Assembly: GCA_965662045.1 (NCBI GenBank)
Contig: CBFIGE010000007.1
Location: 68,245-132,244, forward strand
Direction: 5' to 3'
DNA from: UBA3478 sp965662045
Lineage (GTDB): Bacteria > Bacteroidota > Bacteroidia > Flavobacteriales > Flavobacteriaceae
Length of the DNA stretch: 64,000 nt
A model generated the notes under the pieces. The model had not been told where the DNA came from. It saw nothing but the letters and a program-made list of their open reading frames with translations, and searched no databases. Positions 1 to 8,506 of the stretch are shown here, in pieces. Position 1 is the stretch's first letter; every line of letters starts with the position of its first letter. The position numbers were made by a program, and so were the translations under genes.

Positions 1-1
1 C

Positions 2-901
2 GTAATTATAATGGGACAAGATATAGCAGAATACGGAGGTGTGTTCAAAGCAACAGAAGGTCTTTTGCAACAATTTGGAAAAGAAAGAGTTCGAAACACA
101 CCGCTTTGTGAGTCAGGCATAATATCCTGTGCAGCAGGACTTAGCATAAATAAATTCAAAGCAATTGTTGAAATGCAATTTGCCGATTTTGTAAGTAGTG
201 GTTTCAATCCAATTGTCAATTATTTAGCTAAGCAACATTATCGTTGGGGCGCAAATGCTGACGTAGTTATCAGAATGCCTTGTGGAGGTGGAGTTGGAGC
301 TGGTCCGTTTCACTCACAATCTAATGAAGCATGGTTTGCTAAGGTACCTGGATTAAAAATAGCCTATCCATCAAATCCTCGAGATGCCAAGGGATTACTT
401 GCTGCGGCGATAGAAGATCCAAATCCTGTGTTGTTTTTCGAACACAAGAAATTGTATAGAAGTCAAACTTCTAAAGTACCTGTAGGATATTATAGTATTC
501 CTTTTGGGCAAGCGAATATTGTTCATTCGGGAGATGACATGTTGATAATTTCTTATGGAATGGCAGTGCAATGGGTAATTGATATTGTTACTAATGACAC
601 AAGGTTTAACAATACTGCGGTGTTAGACCTGAGAACCATTGTTCCTTTGGACGAAGAGACTATCTTGAATTGGTCGAAGAAATGTAATAAGATTTTAATT
701 GTTACTGAAGACAGTGAATCTTTTTCGGTTGTTAGTCATATTTCTCATTTGATTACTAGTCAATGCTTTGAGTTTTTAGATGCTCCTGTGGAAATTATTG
801 GAAGTTTAGATACACCAATACCTTTTCATAAGAATTTAGAAAAGGGATATATGGGTCATTCAAGGTTAGAGGCGAAAATGAAGGCTTTGTTAAGGTATTA
901 A
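2..901 (+). CDS. 2-oxoacid dehydrogenase E1, beta (transketolase-like) region, 5'-truncated
   Basis: This is the beta half of a thiamine-diphosphate E1 component of a branched-chain 2-oxoacid or acetoin/pyruvate dehydrogenase, which decarboxylates the 2-oxoacid and passes the acyl group to E2. The reading frame is open back to the first bases of the window. The residues before the first ATG at 11 (VII, then MGQDIAEYGGVFKAT) are conserved family sequence, so that ATG is internal and the true start lies upstream. Visible blocks are GQDIAEYGGVF, CESGIISCAAGLS, VVIRMPCGGGVGAGPFHSQS and the C-terminal transketolase fold (MLIISYGMAV...AVLDLRTIVPLDEETI). Flavobacteria often encode alpha and beta as one polypeptide, so this may be the C-terminal half of such a fusion. 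The substrate cannot be told from this part. A palindrome follows the stop. Confidence 0.88.
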   Translation, partial: VIIMGQDIAEYGGVFKATEGLLQQFGKERVRNTPLCESGIISCAAGLSINKFKAIVEMQFADFVSSGFNPIVNYLAKQHYRWGANADVVIRMPCGGGVGAGPFHSQSNEAWFAKVPGLKIAYPSNPRDAKGLLAAAIEDPNPVLFFEHKKLYRSQTSKVPVGYYSIPFGQANIVHSGDDMLIISYGMAVQWVIDIVTNDTRFNNTAVLDLRTIVPLDEETILNWSKKCNKILIVTEDSESFSVVSHISHLITSQCFEFLDAPVEIIGSLDTPIPFHKNLEKGYMGHSRLEAKMKALLRY

Positions 902-908
902 TTCTATT

Positions 909-930
909 TTACATAATATAAATTATGTAA
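909..930. terminator. AT-rich inverted repeat between convergent genes
   Basis: TTACATAAT and ATTATGTAA are perfect 9-bp arms around a 4-nt loop. The repeat starts 7 bases after the stop of the E1 gene and lies before the 3' end of the opposing transporter gene. There is no long T-tract; on the plus strand it is followed by CAATTTGTTTT. It is probably a weak bidirectional terminator, an inference from position and symmetry only. Confidence 0.45.
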
Positions 931-939
931 CAATTTGTT

Positions 940-1884
940 TTATTCTCTTTTTCGTCGATTTACTCTTCGAATGCTATTAAACCTAAAATAAACTTGTATG
1001 TTTCGTTTCATATTAATGAAATATACACCTGTAAGTAAAATTACACCCGCAATTATACTTTGAGTAGTTACGGTTTCTTTCAAAACTAACCACCCTAAAA
1101 ACATTGCTACAACAGGATTGACATATGTGCTAGTTGCAACCATTTCGGGGCTAACTGTTTTTAATAAATAATTAAAGCTGGTAAAAGCCACAATACTTCC
1201 AAATAAAATTAAGCCTACCATAGACAACCAAGTTTGACGGTTCCAAGAATTTGGCATGACCCATTCTTCGTTAGCTCCTAAACTCATAACTAATAATACA
1301 AAACCACCTATCACCATTTGATAAGCCGTATTTACAAAATAATTTTGTGGTAAGTCAGCTTTTCCAACAAAAATACTCGCATATCCCCATGTAAAAACAC
1401 CAAATATGATAAGAGCTGCTCCTGTTACAGTGTCAGAAGATTGAATCATTTGCTGCTGATTTACAAGAAGATAAATACCTAAAACACCCATTACAACTCC
1501 AATAATTGACGATTTCTGAATGGGTTTGCGATAAAGAATATACATCAGTAGCAAAATCACCAAAGGCTGGGAACTAATTAATAAAGAGGCAAATCCAGAA
1601 TCTACAATTTGTAAGGCCCAAACAACTATTCCATTACCGACTGACAAAAATAAAAAGCCGGCTATTGCTGTATTGATCAATTGTTTTTTTGAAATTTTCA
1701 AGCTCATATTTCTGAAAAGGCAAAATAAAAAGATTAAACCTCCTGCTATTACAAATCGAAAACTTGCCAACATAAATGGTGGTAGTTGAGCTACGGCTAC
1801 TTTATTGAGCAGATATGTGGACCCCCAAATCACGTAAATAGCAAAGAAACAGGCAATTATTAGATATTGTTTACGTTTATTCAT
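940..1884 (-). CDS. EamA/DMT-family inner-membrane transporter
   Basis: A 314-residue polytopic membrane protein of the drug/metabolite transporter superfamily. It has about ten hydrophobic segments arranged as two EamA repeats of five helices. The first repeat opens with IIACFFAIYVIWGSTYLLNKVAV, written here in two parts: IIACFFAIYVIW and GSTYLLNKVAV. The second opens near AALIIFGVFTWGYASIFVGK, and each holds family-typical polar positions. The C-terminal tail is strongly basic (NSIRRVNRRKRE), consistent with a cytoplasmic end. Substrates of this family range from amino acids to metabolites and cannot be predicted here. The gene is divergent from a GntR-like regulator with only 28 bp between the two starts, so that regulator may control it. 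Confidence 0.85.
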   Translation of the reverse strand: MNKRKQYLIIACFFAIYVIWGSTYLLNKVAVAQLPPFMLASFRFVIAGGLIFLFCLFRNMSLKISKKQLINTAIAGFLFLSVGNGIVVWALQIVDSGFASLLISSQPLVILLLMYILYRKPIQKSSIIGVVMGVLGIYLLVNQQQMIQSSDTVTGAALIIFGVFTWGYASIFVGKADLPQNYFVNTAYQMVIGGFVLLVMSLGANEEWVMPNSWNRQTWLSMVGLILFGSIVAFTSFNYLLKTVSPEMVATSTYVNPVVAMFLGWLVLKETVTTQSIIAGVILLTGVYFINMKRNIQVYFRFNSIRRVNRRKRE

Positions 1885-1912
1885 TAAGAAAAGTCCTTAA
1901 AATCATAATACT

Positions 1913-2560
1913 ATGAATACTAGTGATGTGCAATACACACAAATTTCTAAATACCTCATCGGAGAAATTGTGTCCAAACGTCTTGCAGAGAACCAAATAA
2001 TTCAGCTGAATGAAATCAGCCGTATAACTGGTATTTCACGGTTTAAAGTTAATGAAGTTTTATGTTCTCTTTCTAAAAATGAAATTTTAAAATTTATACC
2101 TAATACGGGTTATTTTTTAAAGCCATTAAATTTAAAAACAATTCAAGAGACCTTTAAAACACTCATTCTTTTAGAAACTAAATTAATAGAATCTATTAAT
2201 TTTGATGATTTTGATTTTGAATCAAATTTATTTTTTCTGAATAAACTTAAAAAAGTAGAACACCTTCGGCAATATTTAGATTTAAACTTAACCTTTCATC
2301 GTTCTTTACGCTTAAATAGTACCAATACGACTATTGAACTCTTTCTTGAACAGCTTTACACTAAATTGTTTTTTATAGACGTTATGATTGACATTGACAT
2401 TGCTGATCTCAAAGCAATACTTGAACGAAAGTTTGAGCTACTTGAAAGTCTGCGAAATTCCAAAAAACACACCTCCATATACATGTTGAAACTTGTATGG
2501 GAGGATCATTTACATTGCACGATAAATGCACAACGAAAATTTATAAATACTAGGGTTTAA
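1913..2560 (+). CDS. GntR-type (FadR/FCD-like) transcriptional regulator
   Basis: A 215-residue protein with an N-terminal winged helix-turn-helix at about residues 10-70. It contains the GntR-like pattern ISKYLIGEIVSKRLAENQ followed by LNEISRITGISRFKVNEVL and a wing (LKFIPNTGYFLKPL). The remainder is all-helical and resembles an FCD effector domain, including the motif LNLTFHRSLRLNSTN where FCD proteins carry a metal-binding FH segment. The FCD part is short and diverged, so the effector is unknown. Its start is 28 bp from that of the divergent EamA transporter, which suggests control of that gene and of itself. The 3' end nearly meets the opposing M14 peptidase gene. Confidence 0.7.
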   Translation: MNTSDVQYTQISKYLIGEIVSKRLAENQIIQLNEISRITGISRFKVNEVLCSLSKNEILKFIPNTGYFLKPLNLKTIQETFKTLILLETKLIESINFDDFDFESNLFFLNKLKKVEHLRQYLDLNLTFHRSLRLNSTNTTIELFLEQLYTKLFFIDVMIDIDIADLKAILERKFELLESLRNSKKHTSIYMLKLVWEDHLHCTINAQRKFINTRV

Positions 2561-2568
2561 GCCCTACT

Positions 2569-3996
2569 CTATTCAATCTTTGGGTTGAATCCCTTGGGTA
2601 ATTTCTGTTTCTCGATATCTATGAGAAATCCATTTATAACAGCGAATTTTATTGCGTCATCTTTTTTGAGAAAAAAATTGACTTTTTCAACGGCATTACT
2701 ATAGCCTTTCCCATCTTTTATCCTGTTTAAAATAACATTCTTAAAGGTGTAATTGCCATTAATATGAGAATAAGTTTTAAAGGCATAGCCCTGTTTTAAT
2801 AAATCCCATTCTGAAATGTCTTTTAATGAGCCACTATAGGTTTTAGGATGTAAATAGGTATACCCTTCAGCGTCAAAGGTCTCATAACCATAGTAAGTAG
2901 ATAAATCTCCGAAATCAACAAGTGTTCCAGAATAACTGAATCCATTTTCACTTGAATTTTCAATTTCATTTTGATTTATACCCATATCAACTAGATACAT
3001 TTTATCTAATAGTGGATAATTTAGATTAACGACTTTTAGATCAAACAATTTGCGGTCATTCCTAGGTATTTTTTCATAGTCGTCAATATCGTTTTGAGCA
3101 TATTTTTTTGTTGCAATTTCGTGTAGACTACTTAAAATGATTATAAAATTTAATTTTCTGATGAATTCTTTTTCACGGTCATTGAAATATCCTCCAGATT
3201 CTATCAAGACTAAACTTGTTCCCCAAAGTTGAATATTATCTCCAAAAGCTCTCGGTTCAAAATCATCACTGTAGCGACCGGCATGTCCACGTGCAATCTT
3301 TTGCAGAACTTCATTCATACTCAACACCAGCTTCATGGATTTAGCTCTGTTTTCATTAATACTTTTTTCCTCATTGTATGCGGTTGCAAGAAAAGAGATC
3401 GTTGCAGGTTTAGAGGTAAATTCTGCATTATAGTATCTGCTTTGATCATGTAAATTGTACCCAAACTCTGCTTGAAGTGAATCTCTTAATTTTTTTAGGA
3501 TTCGACTTTCAGGAGACTGTAACCTCAAAGCATCCCTATTAATATCTACACCTAGCTTATTTCTTCGTTGCCATTTTTTTCCACCATCAGGATTTAACAT
3601 AGGAACAAAATGAAGATTTAAGGAAGAAAGGAGTGTTTCCCGAAAAGCATTGAGTTCGTCATCCTGCTGGAAAAATTCAAAAACATCCATTAAAGCTCTT
3701 GTGGCAGTTGATTCATTTCCGTGCATTTGAGACCAAAGTAGAACAGTAGTTTCTCCTCTACCTGCACTGACCAAATAAATGGGTTTACCCTCAATAGAGG
3801 TGGTGACTGGTTTTACTTTAAAAACATTTTTATTTTGCCTCTGAAGTTCAGCATATACTAATTGTGGAGCTGTTCTTCGTTGTGAAAACCCATCGACCTT
3901 ATATTTTTCATAATTATTAAATAGGATATCCTCGAACTCTTGAGCACTGACCAAGAAGGTAAAAAATAGACATAATGATGTAAGTAACTTATTCAT
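2569..3996 (-). CDS. Secreted M14-family zinc carboxypeptidase
   Basis: A 475-residue exported metallopeptidase. The N-terminal signal peptide is MNKLLTSLCLFFTFLVSAQ, with probable cleavage after VSA. The M14 catalytic domain shows the zinc motif HGNESTATRA (H-x-x-E) at about residue 90, the substrate-binding segment NPDGGKKWQRRNKLGVDINRD, the third-ligand region NLHDQSRYY, and a likely catalytic Glu in LVLIESGGYF. About 150 further residues follow and look like a beta-rich accessory domain. It probably removes C-terminal residues from peptides in the periplasm or outside the cell. Its start overlaps the end of the amidase gene by 8 bases, so the two are co-transcribed. A second, leaderless M14 enzyme lies at 36738-37799. 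Confidence 0.85.
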   Translation of the reverse strand: MNKLLTSLCLFFTFLVSAQEFEDILFNNYEKYKVDGFSQRRTAPQLVYAELQRQNKNVFKVKPVTTSIEGKPIYLVSAGRGETTVLLWSQMHGNESTATRALMDVFEFFQQDDELNAFRETLLSSLNLHFVPMLNPDGGKKWQRRNKLGVDINRDALRLQSPESRILKKLRDSLQAEFGYNLHDQSRYYNAEFTSKPATISFLATAYNEEKSINENRAKSMKLVLSMNEVLQKIARGHAGRYSDDFEPRAFGDNIQLWGTSLVLIESGGYFNDREKEFIRKLNFIIILSSLHEIATKKYAQNDIDDYEKIPRNDRKLFDLKVVNLNYPLLDKMYLVDMGINQNEIENSSENGFSYSGTLVDFGDLSTYYGYETFDAEGYTYLHPKTYSGSLKDISEWDLLKQGYAFKTYSHINGNYTFKNVILNRIKDGKGYSNAVEKVNFFLKKDDAIKFAVINGFLIDIEKQKLPKGFNPKIE

Positions 3997-4666
3997 TTAC
4001 AATAGTTTTTAGATTTAATTTTCGGGATTTTCGATGTATCGTTTTTAAAAATTTTGATCCTGGGTCGACCTTTATTGTTCTGTAATTTTTGTTTTTTTCA
4101 AGCCATAGGCTGTTTTCTTCGAAATTTTGGTATTGCGAATGTCCTATGACATATTCTATCGGATGTTTTTCACTTAAGTATTCAACTAAATATTTATTGG
4201 CCCGAATTTGCGATCTTGTCAAAGGCGTGTCTTCTGTACCCCCTACATTTTCAATTCCAATAGAGTTGTAATTTAATCCTATGACATGACGGGCCATATG
4301 ATTTTCAGGCATGAGACGATATATACTCCCTTCTGGACTTACTAAAAATTGTACAGAAACATTAAGTTGACTTTCTTTCTTTAAGTCGGCTCTACTATTG
4401 GGTAATTCTTCATTATAAAAAGCTTGAAAAGAACCTTCTGTTGTTGGAATAAAGGTATAGTGAATCACAATGATTTTCGGAGTGATTTCAATGTTATCGA
4501 CTTTTTTACCGTAATGGTCTTCGATGTATTTTTTAGTCATTTTCACTCTAGTCTCACTAAAAAGTATTGGTCTGTCAATTATTTCGAAAGAACTTGAGCA
4601 TGAATATTGTGAAATACTTAAAACACAGATAAGACCAAATTTTTTAAATAAAAAAGATGGAGTCAT
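3989..4666 (-). CDS. N-acetylmuramoyl-L-alanine amidase-like lipoprotein (Amidase_2)
   Basis: The product resembles peptidoglycan amidases of the Amidase_2/AmpD fold, which cut the bond between muramic acid and L-Ala using zinc. Visible motifs are KIIVIHYTFIPTTEG (first His ligand), HVIGLNYNSIGIENVG, and IGHSQYQ near the C-terminus with KVDPGSKF, the usual last-ligand region. I place the start at the ATG at 4666 because this gives a signal peptide with a lipobox-like SQYSCSSS; an upstream ATG at 4717 would add 17 residues that do not look like a signal sequence. The likely location is the periplasmic face of a membrane. It overlaps the following M14 peptidase gene by 8 bases, making a wall-peptide degradation or recycling pair plausible. 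Confidence 0.8.
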   Translation of the reverse strand: MTPSFLFKKFGLICVLSISQYSCSSSFEIIDRPILFSETRVKMTKKYIEDHYGKKVDNIEITPKIIVIHYTFIPTTEGSFQAFYNEELPNSRADLKKESQLNVSVQFLVSPEGSIYRLMPENHMARHVIGLNYNSIGIENVGGTEDTPLTRSQIRANKYLVEYLSEKHPIEYVIGHSQYQNFEENSLWLEKNKNYRTIKVDPGSKFLKTIHRKSRKLNLKTIVNE

Positions 4667-4786
4667 CTTTTTTTCCCATTTACACCACATTAATAAGTGT
4701 TTTGACAACATAAACAAGATTTTGTTTTAAGGTAATTTCTAAGTTTGAACAAAAGATATCAAATTATCTCTTTTAGTGTTCATTAT

Positions 4787-4813
4787 AAGCCTCCAATCCC
4801 AAAACGGAGGCTT
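4787..4813 (-). terminator. Hairpin after menB
   Basis: AAGCCTCC and GGAGGCTT form perfect 8-bp arms with an 11-nt loop, directly downstream of the menB stop. The T7 tract lies on the plus-strand side; read from the menB transcript the hairpin is followed by TTATAATG, a poor U-tract. It most likely ends the menB transcript, or works in both directions. Confidence 0.55.
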
Positions 4814-4816
4814 TTT

Positions 4817-5650
4817 TTATGAAATCCATTGATCTTTTTTGAAATTTCTTCGTCTTTTCTCTAAAAAGGCATCTCTACCTTCCTTTGCTTCTTCTGTCAT
4901 ATAGGCTAATCGTGTTGCCTCACCTGCAAAAATTTGTTGTCCTACCATTCCATCATCTGTAAGGTTCATTGCATATTTTAACATCTTAATTGAAGTTGGT
5001 GACTTTTCTAGAATCTCTTTTGCCCATTGTAGGGCTGTTGATTCTAATTCATCATGAGTGACAACTTCGTTAACCATTCCCATATCTTGAGCTTCTTTAG
5101 CTGAATAATTTCTTCCTAAAAAGAAAATTTCTCGCGCTTTTTTTTGTCCGACGAGTTTGGCTAAATACGCCGAACCATAACCTCCATCGAAACTTGTTAC
5201 ATCAGCATCTGTTTGTTTAAAAATGGCGTGTTCGGCACTAGCAATACTCAAATCGCAAACTACGTGAAGAGAATGTCCTCCACCCACGGCCCATCCATTG
5301 ACAACAGCAATCACTACCTTAGGCATAAATCTTATTAAACGTTGAACCTCCAATATGTTTAGACGATGATTTCCGTCACCGCCAACATATCCTCTTTCAC
5401 CACGCGCTTTTTGATCTCCTCCACTACAAAAGGCATGAACTCCATCTTTTGGTGAGGGGCCTTCACCGGTAAGAATCACTACACCAATATTAGGATCTTC
5501 AGAAACATTGTAAAAAGCCTCGTAGAGCTCCGAGGTCGTTTTCGGCCTAAATGCATTCCTTACCTCAGGCCTATTGATGGCAATTCGAGCAGTGTTACCA
5601 CTTTTTTTAAATGTAATATCTTCAAATTCTTTAACTGTTTTCCAATTCAT
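4817..5650 (-). CDS. menB: 1,4-dihydroxy-2-naphthoyl-CoA synthase (MenB)
   Basis: MenB is a crotonase-fold enzyme that closes the naphthoate ring of O-succinylbenzoyl-CoA in menaquinone biosynthesis. At 277 residues it has the normal length. The typical blocks are present: FCSGGDQKARGERGYVGGDG (CoA and oxyanion region, including the MenB-specific loop), VNGWAVGGGHSLHVVCDLSIAS, and FKQTDADVTSFDGGYGSAYL, with the Asp and Tyr expected in this family; the C-terminal RRRNFKKDQWIS is also typical. It is the last gene of an overlapping three-gene run, since the glycosyltransferase ORF upstream ends 20 bases inside its start. A terminator hairpin follows. No other men genes are in the window. MenB-type activity is nearly certain from the motifs. 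Confidence 0.97.
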   Translation of the reverse strand: MNWKTVKEFEDITFKKSGNTARIAINRPEVRNAFRPKTTSELYEAFYNVSEDPNIGVVILTGEGPSPKDGVHAFCSGGDQKARGERGYVGGDGNHRLNILEVQRLIRFMPKVVIAVVNGWAVGGGHSLHVVCDLSIASAEHAIFKQTDADVTSFDGGYGSAYLAKLVGQKKAREIFFLGRNYSAKEAQDMGMVNEVVTHDELESTALQWAKEILEKSPTSIKMLKYAMNLTDDGMVGQQIFAGEATRLAYMTEEAKEGRDAFLEKRRRNFKKDQWIS

Positions 5651-6857
5651 TTTTGATGTCCTTGTAGCGTTGTTTGTATTGAATGTATTTAGAGAAATAC
5701 TTGTCTTTATTTAACTGATTTTGCCATAATAGATCAATTAGCAAATGTTTAGTTCTGTGCGCCTCTCTAAAAGTATTAAGATAATGCAATTGTTCTACAT
5801 GTGCTTTATACCATTTTGAACTGAAGTCTGACAAACAGCTATTTTGAATTTCAACATAGGCTGCATTTAATTTTTTGTCGGTATAGAGTTGTGAGATTTT
5901 GTCTATCAAGTTTTCTTTAGAAGTACATGCTTGTTTTTGTAAGTCATACGGGAAGCCTTCAAAGGCAATTTGAGAACCTATTGTAACTGTTTTTGTTTCT
6001 AGACCTGTCATAACTTTACCTTTTAGGCCTGCTCCATAATTAAGAGGCGCTAAATTCAGTTTGTAAGAACTCATAGTCTGCTTTATATCTTTAGTCCATC
6101 CTTTATAGCTCATTCTTTCAGGAGTATTTGTAAATAGAGATTTGGGATAATCACGTCCGTATATATGAAGTTCGACCTCTCTTAATTTATTGGCCAGAAT
6201 TGGCCAGATTTCTTTTTGTAGATATTTTACAGCATCGACATTGGGCTTGTGTTGTCCGTTTCCAACAAAGATTAGATGTTTTCTTTCTTCTATGTTCAAT
6301 GCATTCTGAGCGGGAGATTGCTTTAAAAAAGGTAAATAAGCGAGTTGTGAATCACTTACGTTTAGTTCTTTTGAGAGAAGATCAATTTCTGTTTTTGAAA
6401 TAATCAGACTTAAATCTGCACTTAAAATGGCTTTGACTTCTCTGTTGAACAAAGGTTGAGATTTATAGTTTGTCTTTTTTTGTCTTGCGTATCGCAAAAA
6501 ATGAAGATCTTCAGTGTTTAAAACAAGTAATGCATCAGGTACAACTTCTTTGCATTGCCATGCGAATTGTTCATAACTATTTATTCGATCGAAAATGACA
6601 ATTTGCGGCTGTAAATCTTTTAGAAACTCTTGGAATGAAGAACAGTTTAAGTGTACTGAGGTTGTTTGAATTTGATGAGCGCCAAAATCAAAACTATAAG
6701 GTGTTTTTTTAGACGTTGAAGCGAAATGAACCTTGAAATTTTCGGCTTTTAAAAAAAGTAAATAATCGATCAGATGTCTACCCGCAGCAGTCGTTTCTGG
6801 TTCAGGATATCGATGCCCAATACATAAAATCTCTATTTGTTTAGATTCGCTCTGCAA
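5631..6857 (-). CDS. GT-B glycosyltransferase (GT4-like)
   Basis: A 408-residue soluble protein with a GT-B-like layout. The N-terminal Rossmann half begins IEILCIGHRYPEPETTAAGR, a glycine/proline loop usual in family-4-type transferases. The C-terminal half begins LIFVGNGQHKPNVDAVKYL and includes LNLAPLNYGAGLKGKVMTGLE, which matches the nucleotide-sugar-binding signature region where a retaining GT4 enzyme has its EX7E-like element. The C-terminal tail is Lys/Tyr rich. Acceptor and donor cannot be told. It overlaps the helicase gene upstream by 17 bases and menB downstream by 20 bases, so all three should be translated from one message, although there is no evident functional link. Confidence 0.75.
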   Translation of the reverse strand: MQSESKQIEILCIGHRYPEPETTAAGRHLIDYLLFLKAENFKVHFASTSKKTPYSFDFGAHQIQTTSVHLNCSSFQEFLKDLQPQIVIFDRINSYEQFAWQCKEVVPDALLVLNTEDLHFLRYARQKKTNYKSQPLFNREVKAILSADLSLIISKTEIDLLSKELNVSDSQLAYLPFLKQSPAQNALNIEERKHLIFVGNGQHKPNVDAVKYLQKEIWPILANKLREVELHIYGRDYPKSLFTNTPERMSYKGWTKDIKQTMSSYKLNLAPLNYGAGLKGKVMTGLETKTVTIGSQIAFEGFPYDLQKQACTSKENLIDKISQLYTDKKLNAAYVEIQNSCLSDFSSKWYKAHVEQLHYLNTFREAHRTKHLLIDLLWQNQLNKDKYFSKYIQYKQRYKDIKNELENS

Positions 6858-8337
6858 ATATTTTAGTAATTCTTGATTTTAATTTCTTGTTGTAATCTTC
6901 TACTAACCATTCCTTATAGTTAGTGGTGTTGTTCATTATACAATAAGAATATTGCTTTATCCTGAAATCGATTTCTTCTTTCAGTAATTTTGCTAAAATT
7001 CGTGCATCGAAAATATCATCCGCATTCTCGATGCAAATCTGTGCATGTTGGTCTATACTTTTTTCTAATACCACCTTGGACTTTAGTCCTTGTGCGAATA
7101 CCTTCTTATACTCTTCTTTAACATTGAATTCTAAGTTTTCGCTTTTTGAAAATTTTGTTTTCAATTCTGTCGGCATAACGTATTCAAATTCACGTTCAAT
7201 GTCTTCATCATTTTTAATGTTTTCTAAGAAGAAATCAGGAAAATGAAAAATTTCTTGCCAGTCCAGTGGAATATCCCAAGGGCCAAAACGGGCCAAATTA
7301 TTTCCGAGGTCAATGACATTAAAATCTGATTTGGTTTTTAGAATTCTAGAACCTCTTCCTATCATTTGGAAATATAAGGTCAAAGATCTAGTTGCTCGGT
7401 TTAGAATTATAGTTTTAACAGTCGGCTCATCGAAGCCTGTCGTTAAGATACTTACAGAAGTTAATATGGCATCTGGAGTACTAGAAAACCATTCTAAAAT
7501 TTCTTTGCGTTCAGTTGCTGAATTTTTGTTGTCTAAATGTCTTATTGGTAAACCTGCTTTTTTAAAGTACTCGTAGACCATAAAAGAGGCGTAAATACCA
7601 TTGTTAAAGATCAGTGTTTTGGTCCCACTCGCTACTTCATTGTAGGCTGAAAGGAGTTTTTGTAACATACTCTGATTAGAGTAGAATTCATCACTACTTT
7701 TTACGGTATAATCTCCATTAATACCTAGTTTGAGACTTCCTAAACTCAGGTTGTAATTGTAAATATTGGCCTTAGCCAAAAAGCCTTTTTCTATAAGTGA
7801 TTTTATAGACTCTCCTATAATGAGTTTTTGAAAGAAATCTTTAAGCGGTAGTTTAATGTTAGAACTTAACGGAGTCGCTGTTACACCAAGGATTCGAGAA
7901 TTGTCAAAATACTTGAATAATTTACGAAAGGCATTGTAATGTGCTTCATCAACAATAACAAGACCAATATTACTCAACGTAAATTTTTTATCGATAATAC
8001 GATTATTGAGTGTTTCGACCATGGCGACATAACACTGATATTCATCAGTTTCATTCACTTCTTTTACGTCACTACCTATAATTTTATTGGACACTCCAAA
8101 TTCATGGAGCATTTTAGAGGTTTGTTTGCTCAATTCAATCCTATGAGTCAAAACAACTACTTTAGTATTAGTTTTCTCAATAAACCTTCTGGTTATTTCA
8201 CTAAATATTACTGTTTTTCCTCCGCCTGTTGGCAACTGGTACAATAAATTACAATTTTCAGTCAATTCTTCAAATGCAGTGAAAATTTTGGTTAGATCGT
8301 TATTTTGATATTGATAAAGTTCTTTTTTGCTATGCAT
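6841..8337 (-). CDS. DEAD/DEAH-box superfamily 2 helicase
   Basis: An SF2 helicase or translocase of about 498 residues. Motif I is QLPTGGGKTVIFSE, Ia VVLTHRIEL, II VDEAH, III GVTATPL, and the second RecA domain has TTGFDEPTVKTIILNRAT and the arginine-finger motif MIGRGSR. The N-terminal YQYQNNDLTKIF resembles a Q-motif-like entry. The family includes UvrB/RecG-distant and type I/III restriction-like translocases, but no nuclease or methylase domain or neighbour is visible, so a restriction role is not supported. I choose the ATG at 8337 because the preceding 12 codons from 8373 look unstructured and start at MHSKKELY matches the family. It heads the run helicase-glycosyltransferase-menB. Confidence 0.85.
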   Translation of the reverse strand: MHSKKELYQYQNNDLTKIFTAFEELTENCNLLYQLPTGGGKTVIFSEITRRFIEKTNTKVVVLTHRIELSKQTSKMLHEFGVSNKIIGSDVKEVNETDEYQCYVAMVETLNNRIIDKKFTLSNIGLVIVDEAHYNAFRKLFKYFDNSRILGVTATPLSSNIKLPLKDFFQKLIIGESIKSLIEKGFLAKANIYNYNLSLGSLKLGINGDYTVKSSDEFYSNQSMLQKLLSAYNEVASGTKTLIFNNGIYASFMVYEYFKKAGLPIRHLDNKNSATERKEILEWFSSTPDAILTSVSILTTGFDEPTVKTIILNRATRSLTLYFQMIGRGSRILKTKSDFNVIDLGNNLARFGPWDIPLDWQEIFHFPDFFLENIKNDEDIEREFEYVMPTELKTKFSKSENLEFNVKEEYKKVFAQGLKSKVVLEKSIDQHAQICIENADDIFDARILAKLLKEEIDFRIKQYSYCIMNNTTNYKEWLVEDYNKKLKSRITKIFAERI

Positions 8338-8506
8338 TGAAACGTTGGCCAAATTGAAAAACAATAGTTGCAAAAATAATAGAAAATCTATGTTTACAAG
8401 TGATCTTTTTGAAATTTAAATGATGATAACTTCTTGATAACCTTTTTGAGAAGGACTTGATTTTGTTTAACAATCCATTTAATTAGAGGTAACCAAATTA
8501 GATTAC

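Noticed and set aside
3229..3453. Plus-strand ORF of 74 codons opposite the M14 peptidase
   Set aside because: It is the complement of clear coding sequence; no signal or motif of its own.
6841..8337. Restriction or defence helicase system
   Set aside because: No nuclease, methylase or other defence partner nearby; neighbours are a glycosyltransferase and menB.
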